Below are positions 31,907-44,335 of a stretch of 64,000 bases of DNA, piece by piece (the stretch's first letter is position 1; every line of letters starts with the position of its first letter). The stretch covers positions 1 to 64,000 of the forward strand of contig JBAWUJ010000075.1 in NCBI GenBank assembly GCA_037176705.1. Reading direction: 5' to 3'. The DNA is from Molossus alvarezi (lineage: Eukaryota; Chordata; Mammalia; Chiroptera; Molossidae). The translations under genes were made by a program, and so were the position numbers. The notes under the pieces are model-generated. The model searched no databases. It had not been told where the DNA came from and saw only the letters and a program-made list of their open reading frames with translations.

Positions 31907-32027
31907 GTCTCCGGCCATACCACCCTGAACGCGCCCGATCTCGTGGGATCTGGGAAGCTAAGCAGGGTCGGGCCCGGTCAGGACTTGGATGGGAGACCGC
32001 CTGGGAATGCCGGGTGCTGTAGGCTTT
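31907..32027 (+). rRNA. 5S rRNA-like copy 54, family B
   Basis: First b1* spacer (GCGCCGGCGCC). Unit is 591 bp. Confidence 0.88.
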
Positions 32028-32497
32028 CGCCGCTCCTTTTTGGTCCCCCCACAGCCAGCCAGCTGCGCACCTGCCGCGCTTCGGGCCGAGGGCCACGCAG
32101 CCCACGCACGCACGCGCCCCAGCCCACGCCGGGGGCCGAGCGAGGGAATCTGGGGCCCAGAGGGGATCCCCCCACGCCCCAGCAGCACACCAGCAGGCCG
32201 CCGCGCAAGGCGCCGCAACTCGCGGGCGCCGGCGCCCGCCGGTGGGGCAGCGCAGCCCCGTGGGGCGGACCCCCGGCCCCCCAGGCGCAGACCTTGGGGC
32301 CCCTGGACTGCGCATGCGCGGCCTGCCGAGCTCCGCGGTGAGGACCTGGTTCGAGGCTGGGCGGGACGGACCGCGCGCCTGGGTCCCCGAGAGCTGAGAG
32401 GGGCCGGTCCGCGCTCCGCCTGGCGGCCGGGGGGGCTGCCCGGGGGGCTGCCAGCCCAGGCGCTGGACTCTTAGGGCGCCTGGAGGCGGCCGCCAAC

Positions 32498-32618
32498 GTC
32501 TCCGGCCATACCACCCTGAACGCGCCCGATCTCGTGGGATCTGGGAAGCTAAGCAGGGTCGGGCCCGGTCAGGACTTGGATGGGAGACCGCCTGGGAATG
32601 CCGGGTGCTGTAGGCTTT
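32498..32618 (+). rRNA. 5S rRNA-like copy 55, family B
   Basis: b1 spacer follows. Unit is 591 bp. Confidence 0.88.
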
Positions 32619-33088
32619 CGCCGCTCCTTTTTGGTCCCCCCACAGCCAGCCAGCTGCGCACCTGCCGCGCTTCGGGCCGAGGGCCACGCAGCCCACGCAC
32701 GCACGCGCCCCAGCCCACGCCGGGGGCCGAGCGAGGGAATCTGGGGCCCAGAGGGGATCCCCCCACGCCCCAGCAGCACACCAGCAGGCCGCCGCGCAAG
32801 GCGCCGCAACTCGCGGGCGCCCGCGCCCGCCGGTGGGGCAGCGCAGCCCCGTGGGGCGGACCCCCGGCCCCCCAGGCGCAGACCTTGGGGCCCCTGGACT
32901 GCGCATGCGCGGCCTGCCGAGCTCCGCGGTGAGGACCTGGTTCGAGGCTGGGCGGGACGGACCGCGCGCCTGGGTCCCCGAGAGCTGAGAGGGGCCGGTC
33001 CGCGCTCCGCCTGGCGGCCGGGGGGGCTGCCCGGGGGGCTGCCAGCCCAGGCGCTGGACTCTTAGGGCGCCTGGAGGCGGCCGCCAAC

Positions 33089-33209
33089 GTCTCCGGCCAT
33101 ACCACCCTGAACGCGCCCGATCTCGTGGGATCTGGGAAGCTAAGCAGGGTCGGGCCCGGTCAGGACTTGGATGGGAGACCGCCTGGGAATGCCGGGTGCT
33201 GTAGGCTTT
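33089..33209 (+). rRNA. 5S rRNA-like copy 56, family B
   Basis: First b4 spacer (GGATCC with 8-C run). Unit is 593 bp. Confidence 0.88.
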
Positions 33210-33681
33210 CGCCGCTCCTTTTTGGTCCCCCCACAGCCAGCCAGCTGCGCACCTGCCGCGCTTCGGGCCGAGGGCCACGCAGCCCACGCACGCACGCGCC
33301 CCAGCCCACGCCGGGGGCCGAGCGAGGGAATCTGGGGCCCAGAGGGGATCCCCCCACGCCCCAGCAGCACACCAGCAGGCCGCCGCGCAAGGCGCCGCAA
33401 CTCGCGGGCGCCCGCGCCCCCCCCGGTGGGGCAGCGCAGCCCCGTGGGGCGGACCCCCGGCCCCCCAGGCGCAGACCTTGGGGCCCCTGGACTGCGCATG
33501 CGCGGCCTGCCGAGCTCCGCGGTGAGGACCTGGTTCGAGGCTGGGCGGGACGGACCGCGCGCCTGGGTCCCCGAGAGCTGAGAGGGGCCGGTCCGCGCTC
33601 CGCCTGGCGGCCGGGGGGGCTGCCCGGGGGGCTGCCAGCCCAGGCGCTGGACTCTTAGGGCGCCTGGAGGCGGCCGCCAAC
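33210..33681 (+). repeat. Spacer subtype b4 (GGATCC, 8-C run)
   Basis: As b1 but with an 8-C run instead of the CCCGCC segment, giving 593-bp units. It follows genes 56, 65, 73, 86, 87, 95, 96, 106 and 107. Confidence 0.85.
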
Positions 33682-33802
33682 GTCTCCGGCCATACCACCC
33701 TGAACGCGCCCGATCTCGTGGGATCTGGGAAGCTAAGCAGGGTCGGGCCCGGTCAGGACTTGGATGGGAGACCGCCTGGGAATGCCGGGTGCTGTAGGCT
33801 TT
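33682..33802 (+). rRNA. 5S rRNA-like copy 57, family B
   Basis: b1 spacer follows. Opens the 9-unit repeat. Unit is 591 bp. Confidence 0.88.
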
Positions 33803-34272
33803 CGCCGCTCCTTTTTGGTCCCCCCACAGCCAGCCAGCTGCGCACCTGCCGCGCTTCGGGCCGAGGGCCACGCAGCCCACGCACGCACGCGCCCCAGCCC
33901 ACGCCGGGGGCCGAGCGAGGGAATCTGGGGCCCAGAGGGGATCCCCCCACGCCCCAGCAGCACACCAGCAGGCCGCCGCGCAAGGCGCCGCAACTCGCGG
34001 GCGCCCGCGCCCGCCGGTGGGGCAGCGCAGCCCCGTGGGGCGGACCCCCGGCCCCCCAGGCGCAGACCTTGGGGCCCCTGGACTGCGCATGCGCGGCCTG
34101 CCGAGCTCCGCGGTGAGGACCTGGTTCGAGGCTGGGCGGGACGGACCGCGCGCCTGGGTCCCCGAGAGCTGAGAGGGGCCGGTCCGCGCTCCGCCTGGCG
34201 GCCGGGGGGGCTGCCCGGGGGGCTGCCAGCCCAGGCGCTGGACTCTTAGGGCGCCTGGAGGCGGCCGCCAAC

Positions 34273-34393
34273 GTCTCCGGCCATACCACCCTGAACGCGC
34301 CCGATCTCGTGGGATCTGGGAAGCTAAGCAGGGTCGGGCCCGGTCAGGACTTGGATGGGAGACCGCCTGGGAATGCCGGGTGCTGTAGGCTTT
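34273..34393 (+). rRNA. 5S rRNA-like copy 58, family B
   Basis: b1 spacer with CCTGGTGGCC. Unit is 591 bp. Confidence 0.88.
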
Positions 34394-34863
34394 CGCCGCT
34401 CCTTTTTGGTCCCCCCACAGCCAGCCAGCTGCGCACCTGCCGCGCTTCGGGCCGAGGGCCACGCAGCCCACGCACGCACGCGCCCCAGCCCACGCCGGGG
34501 GCCGAGCGAGGGAATCTGGGGCCCAGAGGGGATCCCCCCACGCCCCAGCAGCACACCAGCAGGCCGCCGCGCAAGGCGCCGCAACTCGCGGGCGCCCGCG
34601 CCCGCCGGTGGGGCAGCGCAGCCCCGTGGGGCGGACCCCCGGCCCCCCAGGCGCAGACCTTGGGGCCCCTGGACTGCGCATGCGCGGCCTGCCGAGCTCC
34701 GCGGTGAGGACCTGGTTCGAGGCTGGGCGGGACGGACCGCGCGCCTGGGTCCCCGAGAGCTGAGAGGGGCCGGTCCGCGCTCCGCCTGGTGGCCGGGGGG
34801 GCTGCCCGGGGGGCTGCCAGCCCAGGCGCTGGACTCTTAGGGCGCCTGGAGGCGGCCGCCAAC

Positions 34864-34984
34864 GTCTCCGGCCATACCACCCTGAACGCGCCCGATCTCG
34901 TGGGATCTGGGAAGCTAAGCAGGGTCGGGCCCGGTCAGGACTTGGATGGGAGACCGCCTGGGAATGCCGGGTGCTGTAGGCTTT
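34864..34984 (+). rRNA. 5S rRNA-like copy 59, family B
   Basis: b2 spacer follows. Unit is 594 bp. Confidence 0.88.
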
Positions 34985-35457
34985 CGCCGCTCCTTTTTGG
35001 TCCCCCCACAGCCAGCCAGCTGCGCACCTGCCGCGCTTCGGGCCGAGGGCCACGCAGCCCACGCACGCACGCGCCCCAGCCCACGCCGGGGGCCGAGCGA
35101 GGGAATCTGGGGCCCAGAGGGTATCCCCCCACGCCCCAGCAGCACACCAGCAGGCCGCCGCGCAAGGCGCCGCAACTCGCGGGCGCCCGCGCCCCCCCCC
35201 GGTGGGGCAGCGCAGCCCCGTGGGGCGGACCCCCGGCCCCCCAGGCGCAGACCTTGGGGCCCCTGGACTGCGCATGCGCGGCCTGCCGAGCTCCGCGGTG
35301 AGGACCTGGTTCGAGGCTGGGCGGGACGGACCGCGCGCCTGGGTCCCCGAGAGCTGAGAGGGGCCGGTCCGCGCTCCGCCTGGCGGCCGGGGGGGCTGCC
35401 CGGGGGGCTGCCAGCCCAGGCGCTGGACTCTTAGGGCGCCTGGAGGCGGCCGCCAAC

Positions 35458-35578
35458 GTCTCCGGCCATACCACCCTGAACGCGCCCGATCTCGTGGGAT
35501 CTGGGAAGCTAAGCAGGGTCGGGCCCGGTCAGGACTTGGATGGGAGACCGCCTGGGAATGCCGGGTGCTGTAGGCTTT
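35458..35578 (+). rRNA. 5S rRNA-like copy 60, family B
   Basis: b3 spacer follows. Unit is 594 bp. Confidence 0.88.
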
Positions 35579-36051
35579 CGCCGCTCCTTTTTGGTCCCCC
35601 CACAGCCAGCCAGCTGCGCACCTGCCGCGCTTCGGGCCGAGGGCCACGCAGCCCACGCACGCACGCGCCCCAGCCCACGCCGGGGGCCGAGCGAGGGAAT
35701 CTGGGGCCCAGAGGGGACCCCCCACGCCCCAGCAGCACACCAGCAGGCCGCCGCGCAAGGCGCCGCAACTCGCGGGCGCCCGCGCCCCCCCCCGGTGGGG
35801 CAGCGCAGCCCCGTGGGGCGGACCCCCCGGCCCCCCAGGCGCAGACCTTGGGGCCCCTGGACTGCGCATGCGCTGCCTGCCGAGCTCCGCGGTGAGGACC
35901 TGGTTCGAGGCTGGGCGGGACGGACCGCGCGCCTGGGTCCCCGAGAGCTGAGAGGGGCCGGTCCGCGCTCCGCCTGGCGGCCGGGGGGGCTGCCCGGGGG
36001 GCTGCCAGCCCAGGCGCTGGACTCTTAGGGCGCCTGGAGGCGGCCGCCAAC

Positions 36052-36172
36052 GTCTCCGGCCATACCACCCTGAACGCGCCCGATCTCGTGGGATCTGGGA
36101 AGCTAAGCAGGGTCGGGCCCGGTCAGGACTTGGATGGGAGACCGCCTGGGAATGCCGGGTGCTGTAGGCTTT
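36052..36172 (+). rRNA. 5S rRNA-like copy 61, family B
   Basis: b1 spacer follows. Unit is 591 bp. Confidence 0.88.
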
Positions 36173-36642
36173 CGCCGCTCCTTTTTGGTCCCCCCACAGC
36201 CAGCCAGCTGCGCACCTGCCGCGCTTCGGGCCGAGGGCCACGCAGCCCACGCACGCACGCGCCCCAGCCCACGCCGGGGGCCGAGCGAGGGAATCTGGGG
36301 CCCAGAGGGGATCCCCCCACGCCCCAGCAGCACACCAGCAGGCCGCCGCGCAAGGCGCCGCAACTCGCGGGCGCCCGCGCCCGCCGGTGGGGCAGCGCAG
36401 CCCCGTGGGGCGGACCCCCGGCCCCCCAGGCGCAGACCTTGGGGCCCCTGGACTGCGCATGCGCGGCCTGCCGAGCTCCGCGGTGAGGACCTGGTTCGAG
36501 GCTGGGCGGGACGGACCGCGCGCCTGGGTCCCCGAGAGCTGAGAGGGGCCGGTCCGCGCTCCGCCTGGCGGCCGGGGGGGCTGCCCGGGGGGCTGCCAGC
36601 CCAGGCGCTGGACTCTTAGGGCGCCTGGAGGCGGCCGCCAAC

Positions 36643-36763
36643 GTCTCCGGCCATACCACCCTGAACGCGCCCGATCTCGTGGGATCTGGGAAGCTAAGCA
36701 GGGTCGGGCCCGGTCAGGACTTGGATGGGAGACCGCCTGGGAATGCCGGGTGCTGTAGGCTTT
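36643..36763 (+). rRNA. 5S rRNA-like copy 62, family B
   Basis: b1* spacer follows. Unit is 591 bp. Confidence 0.88.
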
Positions 36764-37233
36764 CGCCGCTCCTTTTTGGTCCCCCCACAGCCAGCCAGCT
36801 GCGCACCTGCCGCGCTTCGGGCCGAGGGCCACGCAGCCCACGCACGCACGCGCCCCAGCCCACGCCGGGGGCCGAGCGAGGGAATCTGGGGCCCAGAGGG
36901 GATCCCCCCACGCCCCAGCAGCACACCAGCAGGCCGCCGCGCAAGGCGCCGCAACTCGCGGGCGCCGGCGCCCGCCGGTGGGGCAGCGCAGCCCCGTGGG
37001 GCGGACCCCCGGCCCCCCAGGCGCAGACCTTGGGGCCCCTGGACTGCGCATGCGCGGCCTGCCGAGCTCCGCGGTGAGGACCTGGTTCGAGGCTGGGCGG
37101 GACGGACCGCGCGCCTGGGTCCCCGAGAGCTGAGAGGGGCCGGTCCGCGCTCCGCCTGGCGGCCGGGGGGGCTGCCCGGGGGGCTGCCAGCCCAGGCGCT
37201 GGACTCTTAGGGCGCCTGGAGGCGGCCGCCAAC

Positions 37234-37354
37234 GTCTCCGGCCATACCACCCTGAACGCGCCCGATCTCGTGGGATCTGGGAAGCTAAGCAGGGTCGGGC
37301 CCGGTCAGGACTTGGATGGGAGACCGCCTGGGAATGCCGGGTGCTGTAGGCTTT
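37234..37354 (+). rRNA. 5S rRNA-like copy 63, family B
   Basis: b1 spacer with private CCCGCCAGTGG. Unit is 591 bp. Confidence 0.88.
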
Positions 37355-37824
37355 CGCCGCTCCTTTTTGGTCCCCCCACAGCCAGCCAGCTGCGCACCTG
37401 CCGCGCTTCGGGCCGAGGGCCACGCAGCCCACGCACGCACGCGCCCCAGCCCACGCCGGGGGCCGAGCGAGGGAATCTGGGGCCCAGAGGGGATCCCCCC
37501 ACGCCCCAGCAGCACACCAGCAGGCCGCCGCGCAAGGCGCCGCAACTCGCGGGCGCCCGCGCCCGCCAGTGGGGCAGCGCAGCCCCGTGGGGCGGACCCC
37601 CGGCCCCCCAGGCGCAGACCTTGGGGCCCCTGGACTGCGCATGCGCGGCCTGCCGAGCTCCGCGGTGAGGACCTGGTTCGAGGCTGGGCGGGACGGACCG
37701 CGCGCCTGGGTCCCCGAGAGCTGAGAGGGGCCGGTCCGCGCTCCGCCTGGCGGCCGGGGGGGCTGCCCGGGGGGCTGCCAGCCCAGGCGCTGGACTCTTA
37801 GGGCGCCTGGAGGCGGCCGCCAAC

Positions 37825-37945
37825 GTCTCCGGCCATACCACCCTGAACGCGCCCGATCTCGTGGGATCTGGGAAGCTAAGCAGGGTCGGGCCCGGTCAGG
37901 ACTTGGATGGGAGACCGCCTGGGAATGCCGGGTGCTGTAGGCTTT
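37825..37945 (+). rRNA. 5S rRNA-like copy 64, family B
   Basis: b1 spacer follows. It or copy 63 is the unit absent from the next repeat. Unit is 591 bp. Confidence 0.88.
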
Positions 37946-38415
37946 CGCCGCTCCTTTTTGGTCCCCCCACAGCCAGCCAGCTGCGCACCTGCCGCGCTTC
38001 GGGCCGAGGGCCACGCAGCCCACGCACGCACGCGCCCCAGCCCACGCCGGGGGCCGAGCGAGGGAATCTGGGGCCCAGAGGGGATCCCCCCACGCCCCAG
38101 CAGCACACCAGCAGGCCGCCGCGCAAGGCGCCGCAACTCGCGGGCGCCCGCGCCCGCCGGTGGGGCAGCGCAGCCCCGTGGGGCGGACCCCCGGCCCCCC
38201 AGGCGCAGACCTTGGGGCCCCTGGACTGCGCATGCGCGGCCTGCCGAGCTCCGCGGTGAGGACCTGGTTCGAGGCTGGGCGGGACGGACCGCGCGCCTGG
38301 GTCCCCGAGAGCTGAGAGGGGCCGGTCCGCGCTCCGCCTGGCGGCCGGGGGGGCTGCCCGGGGGGCTGCCAGCCCAGGCGCTGGACTCTTAGGGCGCCTG
38401 GAGGCGGCCGCCAAC

Positions 38416-38536
38416 GTCTCCGGCCATACCACCCTGAACGCGCCCGATCTCGTGGGATCTGGGAAGCTAAGCAGGGTCGGGCCCGGTCAGGACTTGGATG
38501 GGAGACCGCCTGGGAATGCCGGGTGCTGTAGGCTTT
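38416..38536 (+). rRNA. 5S rRNA-like copy 65, family B
   Basis: b4 spacer follows. Unit is 593 bp. Confidence 0.88.
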
Positions 38537-39008
38537 CGCCGCTCCTTTTTGGTCCCCCCACAGCCAGCCAGCTGCGCACCTGCCGCGCTTCGGGCCGAGG
38601 GCCACGCAGCCCACGCACGCACGCGCCCCAGCCCACGCCGGGGGCCGAGCGAGGGAATCTGGGGCCCAGAGGGGATCCCCCCACGCCCCAGCAGCACACC
38701 AGCAGGCCGCCGCGCAAGGCGCCGCAACTCGCGGGCGCCCGCGCCCCCCCCGGTGGGGCAGCGCAGCCCCGTGGGGCGGACCCCCGGCCCCCCAGGCGCA
38801 GACCTTGGGGCCCCTGGACTGCGCATGCGCGGCCTGCCGAGCTCCGCGGTGAGGACCTGGTTCGAGGCTGGGCGGGACGGACCGCGCGCCTGGGTCCCCG
38901 AGAGCTGAGAGGGGCCGGTCCGCGCTCCGCCTGGCGGCCGGGGGGGCTGCCCGGGGGGCTGCCAGCCCAGGCGCTGGACTCTTAGGGCGCCTGGAGGCGG
39001 CCGCCAAC

Positions 39009-39129
39009 GTCTCCGGCCATACCACCCTGAACGCGCCCGATCTCGTGGGATCTGGGAAGCTAAGCAGGGTCGGGCCCGGTCAGGACTTGGATGGGAGACC
39101 GCCTGGGAATGCCGGGTGCTGTAGGCTTT
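39009..39129 (+). rRNA. 5S rRNA-like copy 66, family B
   Basis: b1 spacer follows. Opens the 8-unit repeat. Unit is 591 bp. Confidence 0.88.
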
Positions 39130-39599
39130 CGCCGCTCCTTTTTGGTCCCCCCACAGCCAGCCAGCTGCGCACCTGCCGCGCTTCGGGCCGAGGGCCACGC
39201 AGCCCACGCACGCACGCGCCCCAGCCCACGCCGGGGGCCGAGCGAGGGAATCTGGGGCCCAGAGGGGATCCCCCCACGCCCCAGCAGCACACCAGCAGGC
39301 CGCCGCGCAAGGCGCCGCAACTCGCGGGCGCCCGCGCCCGCCGGTGGGGCAGCGCAGCCCCGTGGGGCGGACCCCCGGCCCCCCAGGCGCAGACCTTGGG
39401 GCCCCTGGACTGCGCATGCGCGGCCTGCCGAGCTCCGCGGTGAGGACCTGGTTCGAGGCTGGGCGGGACGGACCGCGCGCCTGGGTCCCCGAGAGCTGAG
39501 AGGGGCCGGTCCGCGCTCCGCCTGGCGGCCGGGGGGGCTGCCCGGGGGGCTGCCAGCCCAGGCGCTGGACTCTTAGGGCGCCTGGAGGCGGCCGCCAAC

Positions 39600-39720
39600 G
39601 TCTCCGGCCATACCACCCTGAACGCGCCCGATCTCGTGGGATCTGGGAAGCTAAGCAGGGTCGGGCCCGGTCAGGACTTGGATGGGAGACCGCCTGGGAA
39701 TGCCGGGTGCTGTAGGCTTT
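39600..39720 (+). rRNA. 5S rRNA-like copy 67, family B
   Basis: b1 spacer with CCTGGTGGCC. Unit is 591 bp. Confidence 0.88.
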
Positions 39721-40190
39721 CGCCGCTCCTTTTTGGTCCCCCCACAGCCAGCCAGCTGCGCACCTGCCGCGCTTCGGGCCGAGGGCCACGCAGCCCACGC
39801 ACGCACGCGCCCCAGCCCACGCCGGGGGCCGAGCGAGGGAATCTGGGGCCCAGAGGGGATCCCCCCACGCCCCAGCAGCACACCAGCAGGCCGCCGCGCA
39901 AGGCGCCGCAACTCGCGGGCGCCCGCGCCCGCCGGTGGGGCAGCGCAGCCCCGTGGGGCGGACCCCCGGCCCCCCAGGCGCAGACCTTGGGGCCCCTGGA
40001 CTGCGCATGCGCGGCCTGCCGAGCTCCGCGGTGAGGACCTGGTTCGAGGCTGGGCGGGACGGACCGCGCGCCTGGGTCCCCGAGAGCTGAGAGGGGCCGG
40101 TCCGCGCTCCGCCTGGTGGCCGGGGGGGCTGCCCGGGGGGCTGCCAGCCCAGGCGCTGGACTCTTAGGGCGCCTGGAGGCGGCCGCCAAC

Positions 40191-40311
40191 GTCTCCGGCC
40201 ATACCACCCTGAACGCGCCCGATCTCGTGGGATCTGGGAAGCTAAGCAGGGTCGGGCCCGGTCAGGACTTGGATGGGAGACCGCCTGGGAATGCCGGGTG
40301 CTGTAGGCTTT
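40191..40311 (+). rRNA. 5S rRNA-like copy 68, family B
   Basis: b2 spacer follows. Unit is 594 bp. Confidence 0.88.
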
Positions 40312-40784
40312 CGCCGCTCCTTTTTGGTCCCCCCACAGCCAGCCAGCTGCGCACCTGCCGCGCTTCGGGCCGAGGGCCACGCAGCCCACGCACGCACGCG
40401 CCCCAGCCCACGCCGGGGGCCGAGCGAGGGAATCTGGGGCCCAGAGGGTATCCCCCCACGCCCCAGCAGCACACCAGCAGGCCGCCGCGCAAGGCGCCGC
40501 AACTCGCGGGCGCCCGCGCCCCCCCCCGGTGGGGCAGCGCAGCCCCGTGGGGCGGACCCCCGGCCCCCCAGGCGCAGACCTTGGGGCCCCTGGACTGCGC
40601 ATGCGCGGCCTGCCGAGCTCCGCGGTGAGGACCTGGTTCGAGGCTGGGCGGGACGGACCGCGCGCCTGGGTCCCCGAGAGCTGAGAGGGGCCGGTCCGCG
40701 CTCCGCCTGGCGGCCGGGGGGGCTGCCCGGGGGGCTGCCAGCCCAGGCGCTGGACTCTTAGGGCGCCTGGAGGCGGCCGCCAAC

Positions 40785-40905
40785 GTCTCCGGCCATACCA
40801 CCCTGAACGCGCCCGATCTCGTGGGATCTGGGAAGCTAAGCAGGGTCGGGCCCGGTCAGGACTTGGATGGGAGACCGCCTGGGAATGCCGGGTGCTGTAG
40901 GCTTT
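40785..40905 (+). rRNA. 5S rRNA-like copy 69, family B
   Basis: b3 spacer follows. Unit is 594 bp. Confidence 0.88.
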
Positions 40906-41378
40906 CGCCGCTCCTTTTTGGTCCCCCCACAGCCAGCCAGCTGCGCACCTGCCGCGCTTCGGGCCGAGGGCCACGCAGCCCACGCACGCACGCGCCCCAG
41001 CCCACGCCGGGGGCCGAGCGAGGGAATCTGGGGCCCAGAGGGGACCCCCCACGCCCCAGCAGCACACCAGCAGGCCGCCGCGCAAGGCGCCGCAACTCGC
41101 GGGCGCCCGCGCCCCCCCCCGGTGGGGCAGCGCAGCCCCGTGGGGCGGACCCCCCGGCCCCCCAGGCGCAGACCTTGGGGCCCCTGGACTGCGCATGCGC
41201 TGCCTGCCGAGCTCCGCGGTGAGGACCTGGTTCGAGGCTGGGCGGGACGGACCGCGCGCCTGGGTCCCCGAGAGCTGAGAGGGGCCGGTCCGCGCTCCGC
41301 CTGGCGGCCGGGGGGGCTGCCCGGGGGGCTGCCAGCCCAGGCGCTGGACTCTTAGGGCGCCTGGAGGCGGCCGCCAAC

Positions 41379-41499
41379 GTCTCCGGCCATACCACCCTGA
41401 ACGCGCCCGATCTCGTGGGATCTGGGAAGCTAAGCAGGGTCGGGCCCGGTCAGGACTTGGATGGGAGACCGCCTGGGAATGCCGGGTGCTGTAGGCTTT
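41379..41499 (+). rRNA. 5S rRNA-like copy 70, family B
   Basis: b1 spacer follows. Unit is 591 bp. Confidence 0.88.
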
Positions 41500-41969
41500 C
41501 GCCGCTCCTTTTTGGTCCCCCCACAGCCAGCCAGCTGCGCACCTGCCGCGCTTCGGGCCGAGGGCCACGCAGCCCACGCACGCACGCGCCCCAGCCCACG
41601 CCGGGGGCCGAGCGAGGGAATCTGGGGCCCAGAGGGGATCCCCCCACGCCCCAGCAGCACACCAGCAGGCCGCCGCGCAAGGCGCCGCAACTCGCGGGCG
41701 CCCGCGCCCGCCGGTGGGGCAGCGCAGCCCCGTGGGGCGGACCCCCGGCCCCCCAGGCGCAGACCTTGGGGCCCCTGGACTGCGCATGCGCGGCCTGCCG
41801 AGCTCCGCGGTGAGGACCTGGTTCGAGGCTGGGCGGGACGGACCGCGCGCCTGGGTCCCCGAGAGCTGAGAGGGGCCGGTCCGCGCTCCGCCTGGCGGCC
41901 GGGGGGGCTGCCCGGGGGGCTGCCAGCCCAGGCGCTGGACTCTTAGGGCGCCTGGAGGCGGCCGCCAAC

Positions 41970-42090
41970 GTCTCCGGCCATACCACCCTGAACGCGCCCG
42001 ATCTCGTGGGATCTGGGAAGCTAAGCAGGGTCGGGCCCGGTCAGGACTTGGATGGGAGACCGCCTGGGAATGCCGGGTGCTGTAGGCTTT
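41970..42090 (+). rRNA. 5S rRNA-like copy 71, family B
   Basis: b1* spacer follows. Unit is 591 bp. Confidence 0.88.
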
Positions 42091-42560
42091 CGCCGCTCCT
42101 TTTTGGTCCCCCCACAGCCAGCCAGCTGCGCACCTGCCGCGCTTCGGGCCGAGGGCCACGCAGCCCACGCACGCACGCGCCCCAGCCCACGCCGGGGGCC
42201 GAGCGAGGGAATCTGGGGCCCAGAGGGGATCCCCCCACGCCCCAGCAGCACACCAGCAGGCCGCCGCGCAAGGCGCCGCAACTCGCGGGCGCCGGCGCCC
42301 GCCGGTGGGGCAGCGCAGCCCCGTGGGGCGGACCCCCGGCCCCCCAGGCGCAGACCTTGGGGCCCCTGGACTGCGCATGCGCGGCCTGCCGAGCTCCGCG
42401 GTGAGGACCTGGTTCGAGGCTGGGCGGGACGGACCGCGCGCCTGGGTCCCCGAGAGCTGAGAGGGGCCGGTCCGCGCTCCGCCTGGCGGCCGGGGGGGCT
42501 GCCCGGGGGGCTGCCAGCCCAGGCGCTGGACTCTTAGGGCGCCTGGAGGCGGCCGCCAAC

Positions 42561-42681
42561 GTCTCCGGCCATACCACCCTGAACGCGCCCGATCTCGTGG
42601 GATCTGGGAAGCTAAGCAGGGTCGGGCCCGGTCAGGACTTGGATGGGAGACCGCCTGGGAATGCCGGGTGCTGTAGGCTTT
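42561..42681 (+). rRNA. 5S rRNA-like copy 72, family B
   Basis: b1 spacer follows. Unit is 591 bp. Confidence 0.88.
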
Positions 42682-43151
42682 CGCCGCTCCTTTTTGGTCC
42701 CCCCACAGCCAGCCAGCTGCGCACCTGCCGCGCTTCGGGCCGAGGGCCACGCAGCCCACGCACGCACGCGCCCCAGCCCACGCCGGGGGCCGAGCGAGGG
42801 AATCTGGGGCCCAGAGGGGATCCCCCCACGCCCCAGCAGCACACCAGCAGGCCGCCGCGCAAGGCGCCGCAACTCGCGGGCGCCCGCGCCCGCCGGTGGG
42901 GCAGCGCAGCCCCGTGGGGCGGACCCCCGGCCCCCCAGGCGCAGACCTTGGGGCCCCTGGACTGCGCATGCGCGGCCTGCCGAGCTCCGCGGTGAGGACC
43001 TGGTTCGAGGCTGGGCGGGACGGACCGCGCGCCTGGGTCCCCGAGAGCTGAGAGGGGCCGGTCCGCGCTCCGCCTGGCGGCCGGGGGGGCTGCCCGGGGG
43101 GCTGCCAGCCCAGGCGCTGGACTCTTAGGGCGCCTGGAGGCGGCCGCCAAC

Positions 43152-43272
43152 GTCTCCGGCCATACCACCCTGAACGCGCCCGATCTCGTGGGATCTGGGA
43201 AGCTAAGCAGGGTCGGGCCCGGTCAGGACTTGGATGGGAGACCGCCTGGGAATGCCGGGTGCTGTAGGCTTT
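43152..43272 (+). rRNA. 5S rRNA-like copy 73, family B
   Basis: b4 spacer follows. Unit is 593 bp. Confidence 0.88.
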
Positions 43273-43744
43273 CGCCGCTCCTTTTTGGTCCCCCCACAGC
43301 CAGCCAGCTGCGCACCTGCCGCGCTTCGGGCCGAGGGCCACGCAGCCCACGCACGCACGCGCCCCAGCCCACGCCGGGGGCCGAGCGAGGGAATCTGGGG
43401 CCCAGAGGGGATCCCCCCACGCCCCAGCAGCACACCAGCAGGCCGCCGCGCAAGGCGCCGCAACTCGCGGGCGCCCGCGCCCCCCCCGGTGGGGCAGCGC
43501 AGCCCCGTGGGGCGGACCCCCGGCCCCCCAGGCGCAGACCTTGGGGCCCCTGGACTGCGCATGCGCGGCCTGCCGAGCTCCGCGGTGAGGACCTGGTTCG
43601 AGGCTGGGCGGGACGGACCGCGCGCCTGGGTCCCCGAGAGCTGAGAGGGGCCGGTCCGCGCTCCGCCTGGCGGCCGGGGGGGCTGCCCGGGGGGCTGCCA
43701 GCCCAGGCGCTGGACTCTTAGGGCGCCTGGAGGCGGCCGCCAAC

Positions 43745-43865
43745 GTCTCCGGCCATACCACCCTGAACGCGCCCGATCTCGTGGGATCTGGGAAGCTAAG
43801 CAGGGTCGGGCCCGGTCAGGACTTGGATGGGAGACCGCCTGGGAATGCCGGGTGCTGTAGGCTTT
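43745..43865 (+). rRNA. 5S rRNA-like copy 74, family B
   Basis: b1 spacer follows. Opens a third, incomplete round of the same order. Unit is 591 bp. Confidence 0.88.
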
Positions 43866-44335
43866 CGCCGCTCCTTTTTGGTCCCCCCACAGCCAGCCAG
43901 CTGCGCACCTGCCGCGCTTCGGGCCGAGGGCCACGCAGCCCACGCACGCACGCGCCCCAGCCCACGCCGGGGGCCGAGCGAGGGAATCTGGGGCCCAGAG
44001 GGGATCCCCCCACGCCCCAGCAGCACACCAGCAGGCCGCCGCGCAAGGCGCCGCAACTCGCGGGCGCCCGCGCCCGCCGGTGGGGCAGCGCAGCCCCGTG
44101 GGGCGGACCCCCGGCCCCCCAGGCGCAGACCTTGGGGCCCCTGGACTGCGCATGCGCGGCCTGCCGAGCTCCGCGGTGAGGACCTGGTTCGAGGCTGGGC
44201 GGGACGGACCGCGCGCCTGGGTCCCCGAGAGCTGAGAGGGGCCGGTCCGCGCTCCGCCTGGCGGCCGGGGGGGCTGCCCGGGGGGCTGCCAGCCCAGGCG
44301 CTGGACTCTTAGGGCGCCTGGAGGCGGCCGCCAAC

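Larger units (their letters stand above)
33682..39008 (+). repeat. 9-unit higher-order repeat (copies 57-65)
   Basis: Spacer order b1, b1, b2, b3, b1, b1* (GCCGGCGCC), b1, b1, b4, total 5327 bp. The following 4736 bp repeats this order with one b1 unit missing. Confidence 0.82.
39009..43744 (+). repeat. 8-unit higher-order repeat (copies 66-73)
   Basis: Spacer order b1, b1, b2, b3, b1, b1*, b1, b4, total 4736 bp. It equals the preceding 9-unit repeat minus one b1 unit. The next six units from 43745 begin the same order again (b1, b1, b2, b3, b1, then b1 without the GCCGGCGCC marker). Confidence 0.82.

Noticed and set aside
33140..39025. Long open frame on the minus strand, 1961 codons, and similar ones elsewhere
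   Set aside because: The translation is the antisense of 5S plus spacer repeated every 197-198 residues. It shifts frame at units not divisible by three, has no recognisable domain, and exists in overlapping frames on both strands. It is an artefact of GC-rich tandem repeats.
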